Source: G965226155 sp965226155 (GTDB lineage Bacteria > Pseudomonadota > Gammaproteobacteria > Eutrophobiales > Eutrophobiaceae). From it: a stretch of 64,000 nucleotides of DNA. Position numbers and translations under genes: made by a program. The stretch lies in the NCBI GenBank assembly GCA_965226155.1, contig OZ245331.1, positions 930,001-994,000 of the forward strand. The letters are read 5' to 3'. Within the stretch, counting starts at the first letter, position 1; the number at the start of each line of letters is the position of its first letter. Shown here piece after piece: positions 37,159 to 47,541 of the stretch. The notes beneath the pieces were generated by a model. It did no database searches, was not told the DNA's origin, and saw nothing but the letters and a program-made list of their open reading frames with translations.

Positions 37159-38211
37159 TTAAGAGACTTCTAGCATTGCTCGCTCTAGTAACTTTTTAAC
37201 CGGAGCAGCTAAACCGATCTTGACCTTCGTCTCACTGCCGTACCAGCAGTACTCTTGCTTATCTTTGATGCATTGAGTCTCAGATGCCAGTTTTGCTCTG
37301 ATCGGAATTATATCTAGATGAAAATGACTAAATGTATGCCTTAACATGTCGCCCTTAGACAGATGCACCACTTTACTGCCAAACTCTGATTCGATCCATG
37401 CTGAAACGTCTGTCTGTTTCGGACATTCCGGAAAACTCCACAAACCGCCCCATATCCCTGCCGGTGGCCTCTTTTCTAATAACATTTCACCATGCGAATT
37501 TTCTATTATTGTGAAGTACGCCTCTTTAACCGGTAACGGTTTCTTTTTTCTTTTTGCCGGAATAAGCGATTGTAAGTCCTCTAAGTTTGCCACACAATCA
37601 TTCGCCACAGGACACTGATGACATGTCGGGTTTGAACGCGTGCAGATGGTCGCACCCAAATCCATAATCGCTTGGGTGTATTCAGCAATATGTGTTCCCT
37701 GTATTTTATCACTGGCGAGACACCATAATTGCTCTTCAATTTTTTTATTCCCTGGCCATTCGCGGATACCGTGATAGCGAGTCAATACGCGTTTGACATT
37801 ACCGTCGAGGATTGGATACACCTGCCCGAGGCTGAGGGCGAGGATTGCACCAGCCGTTGATCTTCCAATACCCGGTAAGGCCATCAGGCTATCAATGTCT
37901 TTCGGGAATTTCCCTTGATACTTTTCACAGACTATCTGTGCAGTACGGTGCAAGTTTCGCGCGCGCGCATAATAACCCAGCCCAGTCCACAAATGCAGCA
38001 CCTCATCAAGATTGCTATTCGCCAATGTATCAATGTCGGGAAAGCGCTGCATGAATCGCTCATAATAAGGAATGACAGTACGGACCTGTGTCTGTTGCAA
38101 CATGATTTCTGAGATCCATACACGGTAAGATGTTGAATCGACCTGCCAAGGGAGATCATGCCTACCAAACAGGCGGTACCACTTGATCAGTCTACTCGAG
38201 AACCGGTTCAC
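37159..38211 (-). CDS. mutY: A/G-specific adenine DNA glycosylase
   Basis: The 350-residue protein starts at GTG 38211, overlapping the end of the SRPBCC gene by 20 bp. It has the HhH-GPD fold with catalytic Glu in SEIMLQQTQV and Asp in LDGNVKRVLTR. The [4Fe-4S] cluster loop is CTRSNPTCHQCPVANDC. A C-terminal NUDIX-like domain for 8-oxoG recognition follows (EKRPPAGIWGGLWSFPE, MLRHTFSHFHLDI). It removes A opposite 8-oxoG, preventing G:C to T:A transversions. The frame is intact, and the length matches the family. Confidence 0.97.
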   Translation of the reverse strand: MNRFSSRLIKWYRLFGRHDLPWQVDSTSYRVWISEIMLQQTQVRTVIPYYERFMQRFPDIDTLANSNLDEVLHLWTGLGYYARARNLHRTAQIVCEKYQGKFPKDIDSLMALPGIGRSTAGAILALSLGQVYPILDGNVKRVLTRYHGIREWPGNKKIEEQLWCLASDKIQGTHIAEYTQAIMDLGATICTRSNPTCHQCPVANDCVANLEDLQSLIPAKRKKKPLPVKEAYFTIIENSHGEMLLEKRPPAGIWGGLWSFPECPKQTDVSAWIESEFGSKVVHLSKGDMLRHTFSHFHLDIIPIRAKLASETQCIKDKQEYCWYGSETKVKIGLAAPVKKLLERAMLEVS

Positions 38212-38757
38212 TGTTTGCTAATTGCTCTATGGCTTCAATAATATGTTTGGTCGCGCTTAATACCTTACGCTTGATGAGTAACGGACCGATGATAGGCGGC
38301 ACCCAGAACCTGGGCTGAAATCGACTATTAAACCGAATTAAAGTCTGCGAGTCTTCTAGCTCTGTCACCTGCCATTCCGTCATCCCGTATGTAAAATCGC
38401 TTTGTTCTGGGACAAACACTGTTTTGATTGTTTGGTCATCGACCTCGGTCACATCGTCGACGATAGTTACATCAAAACAGAAAAAAATATACAGGTTCTA
38501 GTTAGCATTTGGCGCCGTGTAATTTCAGCATCTATTGAACTGATTACCGAGGTTTCTACAAAGATACTGCTAAGTCGGTAGAATTGATCGTAATCCGTAA
38601 CAATGGTGTAAACAGCTTCTTTTTTTCCTTCTATGACAACGGCGACATCCAGAATATAAGACTTATCTTTGAATTCAACTACTGCATGTTGAACCTCCCC
38701 CGATGGGACTTTTAATGAAATGCAAAGCAACAACCCTACCAGCATCAGCCGTGTCAT
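38192..38757 (-). pseudogene. SRPBCC-family (cyclase/dehydrase-like) protein, homopolymer frameshift
   Basis: The 5' part (MTRLMLVGLLLCISLKVPSG signal peptide, AVVIEGKKEAVYTIVTDYDQ) and the 3' part (EVDDQTIKTVFVPEQSDFTY, VPPIIGPLLIKRKVL) lie in different frames. The break is at a run of seven T on the coding strand (38481-38487). One more T would give CIFFFCFDVTIVDDVTEVDD and join them. The ATG overlaps the end of asmA as TAATG, and the 3' end overlaps mutY, so the gene belongs to an asmA-SRPBCC-mutY-yggX operon. Confidence 0.85.
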
Positions 38758-41700
38758 TAGAATTTAAATATACTCTTCAGTCCCTTTTCCAGTAATTCTT
38801 GCCTTGGATCTACTGGTGTTTCCGTTGGTTGCTGCTACTGGGTTGGTTGTTCACCGGATTGCTGTTGTGTTTGGGTAGGAACAGGCACGCCGAGTGCGCG
38901 CTGCAGAACATTACCGATTTGTTTCTGCACCTCTTTCTGAATAAAAACCTTCACGATTTCACCCACATCTGGTGAACATGAAGGATCACTAACCTTGCCG
39001 CGGCACTTGATCGGGAGGGAGTTGCCGCCAATATTATACTGCTCCTCACCCCGCGTTGCCGTCGCCTGATCTGCAGAGGCGACCAGAACATATTTAATCT
39101 TATCATTATGCAAATTAATCAGTGTGCCCTTGCCTGTTACCCGGATGCCCGGTGCGGTCAACGTTAAATTATTGCTGCTAATCACGCCGTTTGTGACATC
39201 CAACGTAGCTGTAAAGTTATCAAACTGAGTTTCTTCTCCTCGGTCGACTTCAAGCAACCGCCTGGTTTCGATCATAATCTCCACTTGTGCAAGCACTTTG
39301 GCCACATCGACTCCCCGTAATATGCCGTCTTCAAAGCTAACTTGACCTTGCCCAGTCAGTGATTTTTTTAGCGCGTCTGTATCTGCACCGGTTGTAGCCA
39401 AGTCGAAATTAAAATTGCCTGTACCACTTATACTGGATGACCCCATGAAATCAGTTAGCAGTGGATCGGATTGCACACTAGTCAATGATGTGTTGACAGT
39501 CATCTTGGGAATTGACTCAGTTGCATCGAGCCTAATATCACCTGAATACTTACCTTGATAGAGGTTTGCTGAAAACGGTGCTAATGCCAATTTACCGTCC
39601 TTGGCATTCAAGTTGAGAATTACGTCTGCAAGTTTGGCACGCATAACAGTCAACTTACCGATCTTCATATCGCCTTTAATATTCAGGGACTGGATTAACT
39701 CTACCGGTATTTCCACCGCTGAATTGGCCGCACTACTTTCTGGGGTAACGGCACTGGTCTGCTTGCCAGTCTCTTTCGGCGTCAGGTAGCGGTCGGCATT
39801 AATCTGATCGATATCGATACCAAATTCGATTACTGGTTTATCAAAATCATTTGCTGATAGGTGACCGTTTAGCATACTGTCATCCATAACCAGTGCTAAT
39901 TTACTGATGTCCATGTGTTTGTCAGAACCCGCAAAGGTCGTGGTTAACGACACCTTTCCCAACGTCTTTTTGTCGGCAGTATCCGGCACCTCTTGATTAA
40001 GTTGCCCCATTAGCTTTCTCAGATTAAAGGGGGCGACTTCCAGCTGGCCATTGAATTCCGGAGAGCTCAGCACTTTGCTCGCGTTCACGTCTCCCTTGAC
40101 GTTCAGGCCCAAACCGGACAACGCCAAATTGTCCGGACAACGCCAAATTGTTTAGTGCTAAGGATTCACTATCTAGGTTTACTATCGTATTTGCACTGAT
40201 CAAAAGATCTACTGGTGAATTTGGAATCTGCTTCCCTGAAAAAGTCAGTTTCAGATCCATCGGATTCAGGACCAAGTTACTGCGGGTGCCGCTGATGACA
40301 GCGTTAAAATTCACGGATTGCAAAACTTCTGCGAAAGTCTTCTGCTCTAGAGCTATCAACACCTCTTTCAATCTGCTAGCAGAAACCGTTAGCTTCCCTG
40401 ACACACTGCCGTTGGATTTCTGCATCTCTTTCGCAGTTAAGTTACTTTGGAGCTTTATGCCAAATGCATCAATAGCCAAGGAGGGCAAATCGATGTTGCC
40501 GCTTTTCAGGTTTGAGTCAAAATCAGTATTGATAGTAAATGCTTTACTGGGGACACGACTTAATTGCTTACCATACTTGGAAAGAGAAGAATCGCTGCCT
40601 TGAAACTGGCCGATGACCTGCATAAGCATGGGTAAATCCGGACCAGCTGCATTCAGGGAACCCTTGAACTCAGGCGTTGAGGATTGGATATTTCTTGCGC
40701 TGACGTTCCCTTGAATGGTGGCGCCTAGCAATTTAGCGTTGAGTCTAGATATATCAACATCACCGCTAGACATGTCTGCGTCCAGTGACGTGACGATATC
40801 GAACTGTCGATCAGATAATTCGGCGATTTGCGAGGCCAGCGGCTCTATCCCGGCCAACTTGAGTAAGATCGACAAATCATTTCCCTGCATCTCTAAGCTA
40901 GCATTATATGACGGCGCAGTTGATTGAATATTTCTGCCTTTGATGTCGCCTTTAAAACTCGCTCCTAACAACCGGGCATCAAGTCCGGAGAGCGTGACAT
41001 CACCACGTTGCATATCGGCGTCTACCAATGCGACAAGTTCAAATCGGCGATCCGGTTGATTTTCAATTTGCGTTGCCAGCGGTTCGATTTCTGCAACACG
41101 TACCCATGTAGCTAGATCCTCACCGGTTACGTTCATTTCCACCTTCAAAGATGGGGTTGTTGATCTAATGTTAGTTGCGTTGATTATCCCACTAATCTGA
41201 GTTTCGAGCGCATCGAATTCTAGAACGGTAATCGCCAAGGTCTCATTTTCTAAATCGATTGTGATAGTCGATTCCAGATGAATAGTTGCCTCGCCACCTG
41301 GAACGTTGGCCCCGGTGATAGTACTGTCAAATTGTAAAGGAGAAATGTCGTAGCGCTCATTATCTAGATCGTAGGTAATGGTGCTAGAGAGGGCCGTCGT
41401 TGAACTAAGTTGTGGTTTGGTGGAATTGGCATTAAAACGCAAAGTCAGTTGAACCGGTTCACCGTATACCAGTTCCCCGGTATTCATATTAAAGTCACTG
41501 ATAACGTACTGTTCCTCAGTAGTCTGATCATCCCAACTGAATGACGCGTCCTGGATATCAACACCTCCAAATACCACGGCTGCTAGTGGAAGTGATGTAC
41601 TGTCACGCTGCGCTCTAGTATCGGCTTCAGCTTGAACTAGGTCAGACCAATTAGTGACGCCTTCACTGTTCCTCGATAAATTGATCCGAGCGCCGTGCAA

Positions 41701-42031
41701 CTTAACTGTATCAACTTCAAATTGATCGGACCACAAGGGTAATAACTTTATCCGCGCATTAAGATGATCTACATGAAAAAAAAGGCTGGTCACCAAAACC
41801 GGCTGCGTTGCTAATGGTGACACCGTTTGCCTGCATCCCTAGCCAAGGATAAAAGGTCATCTCAATATCGCCTTCAAGGGTGAGTGTCCTGCCTGTCTGT
41901 TCTTGAAACTTTGTCGATATCCAACCTTTGTAATCATTAGGATCTTTCGTAGAAAGCACAAAAGCGACCGTAATGCACAAAACCAGCATCACACCAACCA
42001 ATGCAACCAATGATTTGACTAATATCTTCAT
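38757..42031 (-). pseudogene. asmA: AsmA-family protein gene with three lesions
   Basis: It starts at ATG 42031 with a membrane helix (LVALVGVMLVLCITVAFVL) and AsmA motifs (GRTLTLEGDIEMTFYPWLG). Lesion 1 is an extra base in an eight-T run (near 41775-41782), shifting GDQPFF to the HVDHLNARIKLLPLW frame. Lesion 2 is a 19-bp tandem duplication (40114-40151). Lesion 3 is TAG at 38835-38837 inside a Gln-rich tail, after which the frame runs on to TAA at 38757-38759, overlapping the next ATG. Restored, it would be about 1,085 residues. AsmA proteins bridge the inner and outer membranes in lipid transport and outer-membrane biogenesis. Confidence 0.9.
40114..40151. repeat. 19-bp tandem duplication inside asmA
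   Basis: CCGGACAACGCCAAATTGT occurs twice in direct tandem (40114-40132 and 40133-40151). Deleting one copy restores the frame NNLALSGLGLNVKGDV. It is a recent slippage-type mutation, or an assembly artefact. Confidence 0.95.
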
Positions 42032-42051
42032 ATTTTCTATTTCCCGTGTCT

Positions 42052-43452
42052 TTAACTTTCGGATGCTAAATAGGCTATTGCATCCACCACAGCTTGCCTA
42101 ACCTGCTGAGGTGCCGTACCACCGATATGATTTCTGGCATCTACTGAGCCTTTAAGTTCCAGAAAACCATAGACATCGTCTTTAACTTCACCACAGAAGT
42201 TCCCCAGTTCCGCTAGCGACAGATCCGCTAGCGCCTTACCCTTGTCTAGCGCATAACCGACCGTCTTTCCGACGGCGTTATGGGCATCTCTGAAGGGCAT
42301 ACCGTTTTGTACCAGGTAATCCGCAAGATCGGTTGCAGTAGAAAATCCTTTACTGGCAGCCTCAAGCATCACGTCACGATTGACGCTGATTACAGAAGCC
42401 ATGCCGGAGTACACAGTCAAACAAGCGTGCAACGTATCGATTGTATTGAACAACGCAAGTTTGTCCTCCTGATTGTCACGGTTATAGGCCAGCGGTTGTG
42501 ACTTCATTAATGTCAGCATTGCCATCAGGTCACCATACACTTGACCTGTCTTGCCACGAACCAATTCTGGAACATCCGGGTTTTTTTTCTGAGACATGAT
42601 CGATGATCCAGTGCAATAGGAATCGCCCAAACCGATAAAACCAAACATGGGAGAAACCCATAACACCAGCTCCTCTGAAAATCGGGATAGGTGCATCATG
42701 GTCATTGATGCAGCAGCACAAAATTCAATGATGAAATCCCGGTCACTCACTGCATCCAGTGAGTTTTTCGTGACGCTGTCAAAATCCATTAGTCCAGCGG
42801 CATAGTCCCGGTCGATCGGGTAACTGGTACCGGCCAGCGCCGCCGACCCTAGCGGCATGATATTGATGCGTTTTCGGCAATCAGCAAACCGCTGATCATC
42901 ACGCTTCAACATTTCAAACCAAGCGAGCATGTGGTGTCCGAAAGTGACTGGTTGTGCAATTTGCATATGAGTAAAGCCAGGCATAATTGTGTCTGCTTCC
43001 CGCTCAGCTAAGTCCAACAAGGCATGCATCAACAACTGCAATCGAGACCGCAGAGCGTCGACTTCTTCTCGTAGGTATAATCTCAGGTCAGTAGCAACTT
43101 GATCATTTCTCGATCGGCCGGTATGTAATTTCTTGCCGAGATCACCTAGCTTATCTATCAGGGCTGATTCGATGTTCATATGCACGTCTTCCAACTGCAC
43201 ATTCCAGTTGAAAGATCCCTTATCTATCTCTTGAAGAATGTCTTCGAGACTACCGGTAAGTGTGTTCACTTCTTTTTTTGTCAGCGTCCCAACCTTAGCC
43301 AACATCCTGACATGAGCAATTGAACCCTGAATATCATGCCGATACAGGCGATGATCGTAGGAGACCGATTCGGTGAACTGTTCCACAAATTCGTCTGTTG
43401 TCTCTTTTAGCCTCCCGGCCCATGGCTTTACGATTGTCTTCTTGGATGTCAT
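42052..43452 (-). CDS. argH: Argininosuccinate lyase
   Basis: The 466-residue fumarase/aspartase-superfamily protein has the substrate motifs LHTGRSRNDQVATDLRLYLR and GFTHMQIAQPVTFGHH. The catalytic serine loop is GSSIMSQKKNPD, where the usual form is GSSIMPQKKNPD; Pro to Ser is a single conservative-position change. It catalyses the last step of arginine synthesis, splitting argininosuccinate to arginine and fumarate. It is divergent from algZ, as in Pseudomonas. The frame is intact. Confidence 0.97.
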   Translation of the reverse strand: MTSKKTIVKPWAGRLKETTDEFVEQFTESVSYDHRLYRHDIQGSIAHVRMLAKVGTLTKKEVNTLTGSLEDILQEIDKGSFNWNVQLEDVHMNIESALIDKLGDLGKKLHTGRSRNDQVATDLRLYLREEVDALRSRLQLLMHALLDLAEREADTIMPGFTHMQIAQPVTFGHHMLAWFEMLKRDDQRFADCRKRINIMPLGSAALAGTSYPIDRDYAAGLMDFDSVTKNSLDAVSDRDFIIEFCAAASMTMMHLSRFSEELVLWVSPMFGFIGLGDSYCTGSSIMSQKKNPDVPELVRGKTGQVYGDLMAMLTLMKSQPLAYNRDNQEDKLALFNTIDTLHACLTVYSGMASVISVNRDVMLEAASKGFSTATDLADYLVQNGMPFRDAHNAVGKTVGYALDKGKALADLSLAELGNFCGEVKDDVYGFLELKGSVDARNHIGGTAPQQVRQAVVDAIAYLASES

Positions 43453-43532
43453 TTTTATGTTAACCGGTAGTAATATATCGTTTTGAACAGTATAACCTTA
43501 TCATTAGCGCGATCCATGGGGCTTTTGAGGAT

Positions 43533-44579
43533 ATGACCACCACCAACCAAAATATCAAGTCTTTTCTGCCTGATTTTTGTAGTGCGCGCACGGTTTTTGT
43601 CCTCATCATGATCGCCGAACTGCTTGCCATTATATTGACTTTGGCCCCACCCTCCTATATCCCGATTTACTTTACAGATCTGGCGACGAACTCTCTCTTT
43701 ATACAATGGGTAACACTCGCTTGTATTGGCGTATTGTGTGCTTTCAGAAAGCAATTTTACAAATATAACGACCACTGGGTCGCGACCTTCAGCTATGGGA
43801 TAACCATATTAGTAACGTTTGTTATTGCAGAATTAACTTGGTGGCTGGTCACAGTGAGGTCCATCGGCTTTAATTTTCCTCATGACGAACACTACCTTTT
43901 CCTATTTCGGGTTATGGGGATAAGCACCATCGCCTGGGCATTGGCCCTCCGTTATTTCTATATACAGCACCAGTACCGACAGCAGATCGAGTCAGAATCT
44001 GAGGCACGCTACCAAGTGCTGCAATCGAGAATCAAACCCCATTTTCTGTTCAACTGTTTGAATACCATCGCCAGCCTGATACGTAAGCAACCCAAACTGG
44101 CCGAGCAAGCCACTGAAGATCTCGCTGATTTGTTCCGAGCCAGCCTGCAGGATAACCAAGACAACCACACACTGGAAGACGAACTAACTATCTGTAAACG
44201 TTATTTACGTATAGAGCAACATCGTCTCGGTAATCGATTACGGCTTGACTGGCAGATATCATCCCTTCCTATCAACATCAAATTAACCGCACTATGTCTG
44301 CAGCCATAACTGGAGAATGCGATTTATCATGGTATTGAACCATTGCATGATGGTGGGACGGTTCTGATATCAGGCACAGTTGAAGAGGATCATCTGATGA
44401 TTTCCATCCATAACCCAGCGCCAAAGCAAGATAATAATACACACCACGGAAACCGACTAGCCTTAGATAATATTCGGCAACGGCTGGAATCTTTTTTTAA
44501 TAAGAACAATCTGCTATCAGTCGACCTAACCGAACATCAATATACAGTAACGGTTATCATTCCCAATCCCAAAGCATGA
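43533..44579 (+). pseudogene. algZ: LytS/AlgZ-type sensor histidine kinase with premature TAA
   Basis: Four to five membrane segments are followed by the His_kinase domain (QSRIKPHFLFNCLNTIASLI with the phospho-acceptor His). In the ATP-binding N-box, LCLQP is followed by TAA (44307-44309) and then LENAIYHGIEPLHDGG in the same frame. Family members read LQPLLENA, so a TTA-to-TAA change is likely. The rest (HGNRLALDNIRQRLESFF) is normal. The 258-residue truncated product lacks the ATP site. The end overlaps algR by ATGA. Confidence 0.9.
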
Positions 44580-45304
44580 AAATCCTGGTCGTTGACGATG
44601 AACAGCTTGCCCGTGAAAGGGTGATCCATATGTTAGCGAAGATAGATAACCAGTTTACTGTGGTCGAAGCAGACAACGACCGTTCTGCTCTCAAAATTGC
44701 AAACAGCGATCAGCCAGACACCGTGTTAATGGACATCAGGATGCCGGTAATGGACGGACAGGAGTGTGCCTTTCACCTCGCTGCGCTGCCTACACCGCCC
44801 TTTGTCATTTTTATCACTGCTTATGAAAAACATGCGGTAAAAGCCTTTGAAACAAATGCAATAGACTACCTCCGGAAACCGGTGAGAGAAGAACGGTTAG
44901 CGAAGGCCATTAAAATAAATCGGACTAGCCTCGTAGCACTTCAGAAGTTAGGTCAAGGCAAAGCATACCGTAGCCATCTGAGTGTTGTCAGCCAAGGAAA
45001 GATCCAATTGATCCCTATAAATGAGGTCCGCTATTTCAAGGCCGATCTGAAATATGTAACCGTTTATTGGGAAGACGGCGAAGCCCTGATCGATGAGTCT
45101 CTAAAAGGTCTTGAGAATGAATTTGCAGAAACGTTCATTCGGGTTCATCGTAACGCACTCATCTCTATATCGCACACAGTCGCCATGAACAAAAACGCTG
45201 TTGGTGGCTATTACATTACAACTAAGGGTGACCAAGAAAAGATATCGGTAAGCCGCCGACTTGCTACAGAGGTAAAACAAAAACTGAAAAAATACAGCTG
45301 CTAA
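44576..45304 (+). CDS. algR: LytTR-family response regulator AlgR
   Basis: The 242-residue protein has a receiver domain (D7, D8, phospho-Asp D53 in LMDIRMP, FITAYEK, K near LRKPV). A C-terminal LytTR DNA-binding domain follows (IQLIPINEVRYFKADLKYVT, FIRVHRNALISI). Its start overlaps the algZ stop (ATGA). In Pseudomonas the partner regulates alginate, twitching and other surface traits. With algZ broken, AlgR here may act without its kinase or be activated by another one; this is inference. Confidence 0.95.
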   Translation: MKILVVDDEQLARERVIHMLAKIDNQFTVVEADNDRSALKIANSDQPDTVLMDIRMPVMDGQECAFHLAALPTPPFVIFITAYEKHAVKAFETNAIDYLRKPVREERLAKAIKINRTSLVALQKLGQGKAYRSHLSVVSQGKIQLIPINEVRYFKADLKYVTVYWEDGEALIDESLKGLENEFAETFIRVHRNALISISHTVAMNKNAVGGYYITTKGDQEKISVSRRLATEVKQKLKKYSC

Positions 45305-45311
45305 CTGTAAA

Positions 45312-46610
45312 CTACAAACTAACGGATTCCCTTGCCGCTGCGAGATTTGCCAGTCTTGCAATTACCCCGTAAGCATAAAACCGATTCCTATGGGTATTTG
45401 GCGACTTATCTTTGTCGGGCGATATGCAACAGTCATCGAACACCAAACGTTCAAAACGCATTCCTGGCGAATTAAGGTTTTCGTTTACACCTTTTTTCGC
45501 GTGGGCACGGTAAAAACCACCAACGACATTTTTGTCTATCATGTAAACAACGGGTTCGGCGACGGCGGTCTCATTTCCCCATGTTTCGTTGGTGAATACC
45601 CCTTCCTGTATGATTACCTTTGTGATCTTCTTCCCGTCCTTGGTAGTAGACATGCTTATGCGCTCCTTGCGATTCAATTCCAGCACATCATCTGGGCTTT
45701 GAACCGTCATTATACCCATACCGTATGTTCCTGAATCTGCCTTTACGACGACGTAAGGCGTGTCCTTTACTCCATATTCCTCATACTTTTTCCTAATTGC
45801 AGAAAGCAGAGTATCAACATGATTCTGCATGCAAAAAGTACCCTCTCGCTTCAAGAAATCGATCTCGCCGCAATTACGAAACATAGGCTCAATAAGCCAA
45901 GAGTCAATATCGACGTGATTTGCGAATTCAGTTGATATTTCCTGGTAATGTCCAAAATGGACTGATTTCAACCGGCTGGCCCAGCCTAGCGCAGGAGAAG
46001 GAACCACGGGTTGTTGCAAATCTTTTAGAATATCCGGCAGTCCTCCGGAAAGGTCATTGTTTAGTAGGACTATATCTGGGAGAAACCCTTCAGTTTTGAT
46101 CAAATTATTATCTCGGATGACGGGATTCAGAGAAATGTCTGTGCCGTTATTTAAAGAAATAATTTTTACTTCTTTTAATTCGGTCAACAATGAACCAATC
46201 TGGACTTCAAACCCAGCTTTTTCAATTATCGTCTGCAAAAGACTGACGTTCTCAAGATAATAAAGATTCCTTGTATGACTCTCTGGGATGATGAGTATCC
46301 TGTCAACATTACTTGCCATATGATCTACAGCCAACTGCACCGCTTGAATGCACAAGGGTTCGAAAGCTGGATTAAGATTATTAAATCCAGCTGGGAATAG
46401 ATTGGTATCGACCGGTGCTATTTTGTAGCCAGAATTACGTAGATCGACCGAGGCATAAAACGGTGCTGGTATCTTGCGCCATTGGTTGCGAAACCATGAC
46501 TCTATACGAGTCTGGTTATCGAGCATCAGCTTTTCAACATGATGCAGAGGCCCAGACAACGCGGTCGTCAAATGTGGTACTGGCGGCTGATTCTTCACCA
46601 TAAGTGACAT
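45312..46610 (-). CDS. gshA: Glutamate-cysteine ligase, GshA (proteobacterial PF08886 type)
   Basis: I take ATG 46610 (MSLMVKNQPPVPHLTTALSG, 432 residues); the frame is open from a TTG at 46640 but lacks a ribosome site there. It resembles the PF08886 GshA type, distinct from E. coli GshA. Visible segments are VDLRNSGYKIAPVDTNLFPAG, ILIIPESHTRNLYYLEN and VVVKADSGTYGMGIM (ATP-grasp-like). It catalyses the first step of glutathione synthesis. It converges with algR (7-bp gap) and diverges from hspQ. Confidence 0.88.
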   Translation of the reverse strand: MSLMVKNQPPVPHLTTALSGPLHHVEKLMLDNQTRIESWFRNQWRKIPAPFYASVDLRNSGYKIAPVDTNLFPAGFNNLNPAFEPLCIQAVQLAVDHMASNVDRILIIPESHTRNLYYLENVSLLQTIIEKAGFEVQIGSLLTELKEVKIISLNNGTDISLNPVIRDNNLIKTEGFLPDIVLLNNDLSGGLPDILKDLQQPVVPSPALGWASRLKSVHFGHYQEISTEFANHVDIDSWLIEPMFRNCGEIDFLKREGTFCMQNHVDTLLSAIRKKYEEYGVKDTPYVVVKADSGTYGMGIMTVQSPDDVLELNRKERISMSTTKDGKKITKVIIQEGVFTNETWGNETAVAEPVVYMIDKNVVGGFYRAHAKKGVNENLNSPGMRFERLVFDDCCISPDKDKSPNTHRNRFYAYGVIARLANLAAARESVSL

Positions 46611-46685
46611 GTATCTAATGTATTGGGCTTCATTGTACAACCAATCACAAAGTTTTCACTACAGCATTACAGATTTGTTATCATA

Positions 46686-47036
46686 ATGAACAATATGACG
46701 AATGAGCAGAAAAAAAGTGTGGCATTTAATCGTGCCAAATTCAGTCTCGGACAACTGGTTAGTCATCTACTATTTGACTATAGGGGAGTAATAATTGACA
46801 TTGACCCTGTGTATTCAAGATCAGAAGAGTGGTACAACCAAGTTGCGCTGACCAAACCACCCAAAGACAAACCCTGGTACCGCGTATTGGTTCACGATGC
46901 GACCCATGAGACCTACGTGTCGGAACGTAACCTACAAGCCGACACATCCGCTAAACCGGTTGAGCACCCTCTGGTTAATAACTACTTTAATGAATTTAAC
47001 GGTGAATCTTATATCACCAGTAGACAGATCAATTAA
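46686..47036 (+). CDS. hspQ: Heat-shock protein HspQ
   Basis: The 116-residue protein starts at ATG 46686 (MNNMTNEQKKSVAFNRAKFS). HspQ features are FSLGQLVSHLLFDYRGVIIDIDPVY and KPWYRVLVHDATHETYVSERNL. In enterobacteria HspQ binds hemimethylated DNA and acts as a specificity factor for Lon protease. No strong ribosome site is visible, and an ATG three codons later is an alternative. It is followed by the TerB-like gene 17 bp downstream. Confidence 0.9.
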   Translation: MNNMTNEQKKSVAFNRAKFSLGQLVSHLLFDYRGVIIDIDPVYSRSEEWYNQVALTKPPKDKPWYRVLVHDATHETYVSERNLQADTSAKPVEHPLVNNYFNEFNGESYITSRQIN

Positions 47037-47053
47037 TCTTCAACTATCGGTAA

Positions 47054-47506
47054 ATGATCAAAACCCTAAAAGATTATTTTGAGAAAAATTTCTTCCCGCA
47101 TGAGGAACAGCCCGAATCCAAACACAGTTTAGAACTTTCTGCCGCTGTATTGATGCTTGAGATTGCCTTTGCAGATTCTTCGCTTGATGAAGTAGAAGAA
47201 AAAATGATACGAGAAGCGATGGAAAATCAGTTTCATCTTTCAGATGAAGAGGTTGAAACACTGTTTGAACTCGCAAAGCAGGAAGCTGATCACGCAGTGT
47301 CATTATATAACTTTACTAGAACGATTAATGACAACCTCGACCGAGATAATAAAGTAAAGATTATTGAATTGCTGTGGCGGGTCGCCAATGCGGATATGAT
47401 AATCGACAAATATGAAGAATACTTCATCAGAAAGATATCGGATCTTTTATATGTATCGCATAGCGATTATATTCTGGCAAAGCATAGGGCATCTGAATCC
47501 ATTTAA
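47054..47506 (+). CDS. TerB-family protein
   Basis: The 150-residue all-helical protein resembles TerB/COG4103 (LELSAAVLMLEIAFADSSLDE, WRVANADMIIDKYEEYFIRKIS). Acidic loops (DSSLDEVE, DMIIDKYE) are typical of the metal-binding TerB fold. It is probably cotranscribed with hspQ. The function in this family outside the tellurite operon is unknown. It converges with rsd. Confidence 0.85.
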   Translation: MIKTLKDYFEKNFFPHEEQPESKHSLELSAAVLMLEIAFADSSLDEVEEKMIREAMENQFHLSDEEVETLFELAKQEADHAVSLYNFTRTINDNLDRDNKVKIIELLWRVANADMIIDKYEEYFIRKISDLLYVSHSDYILAKHRASESI

Positions 47507-47541
47507 GATTCTCTATACAGGATATGGCTCTTTGTTTACTC

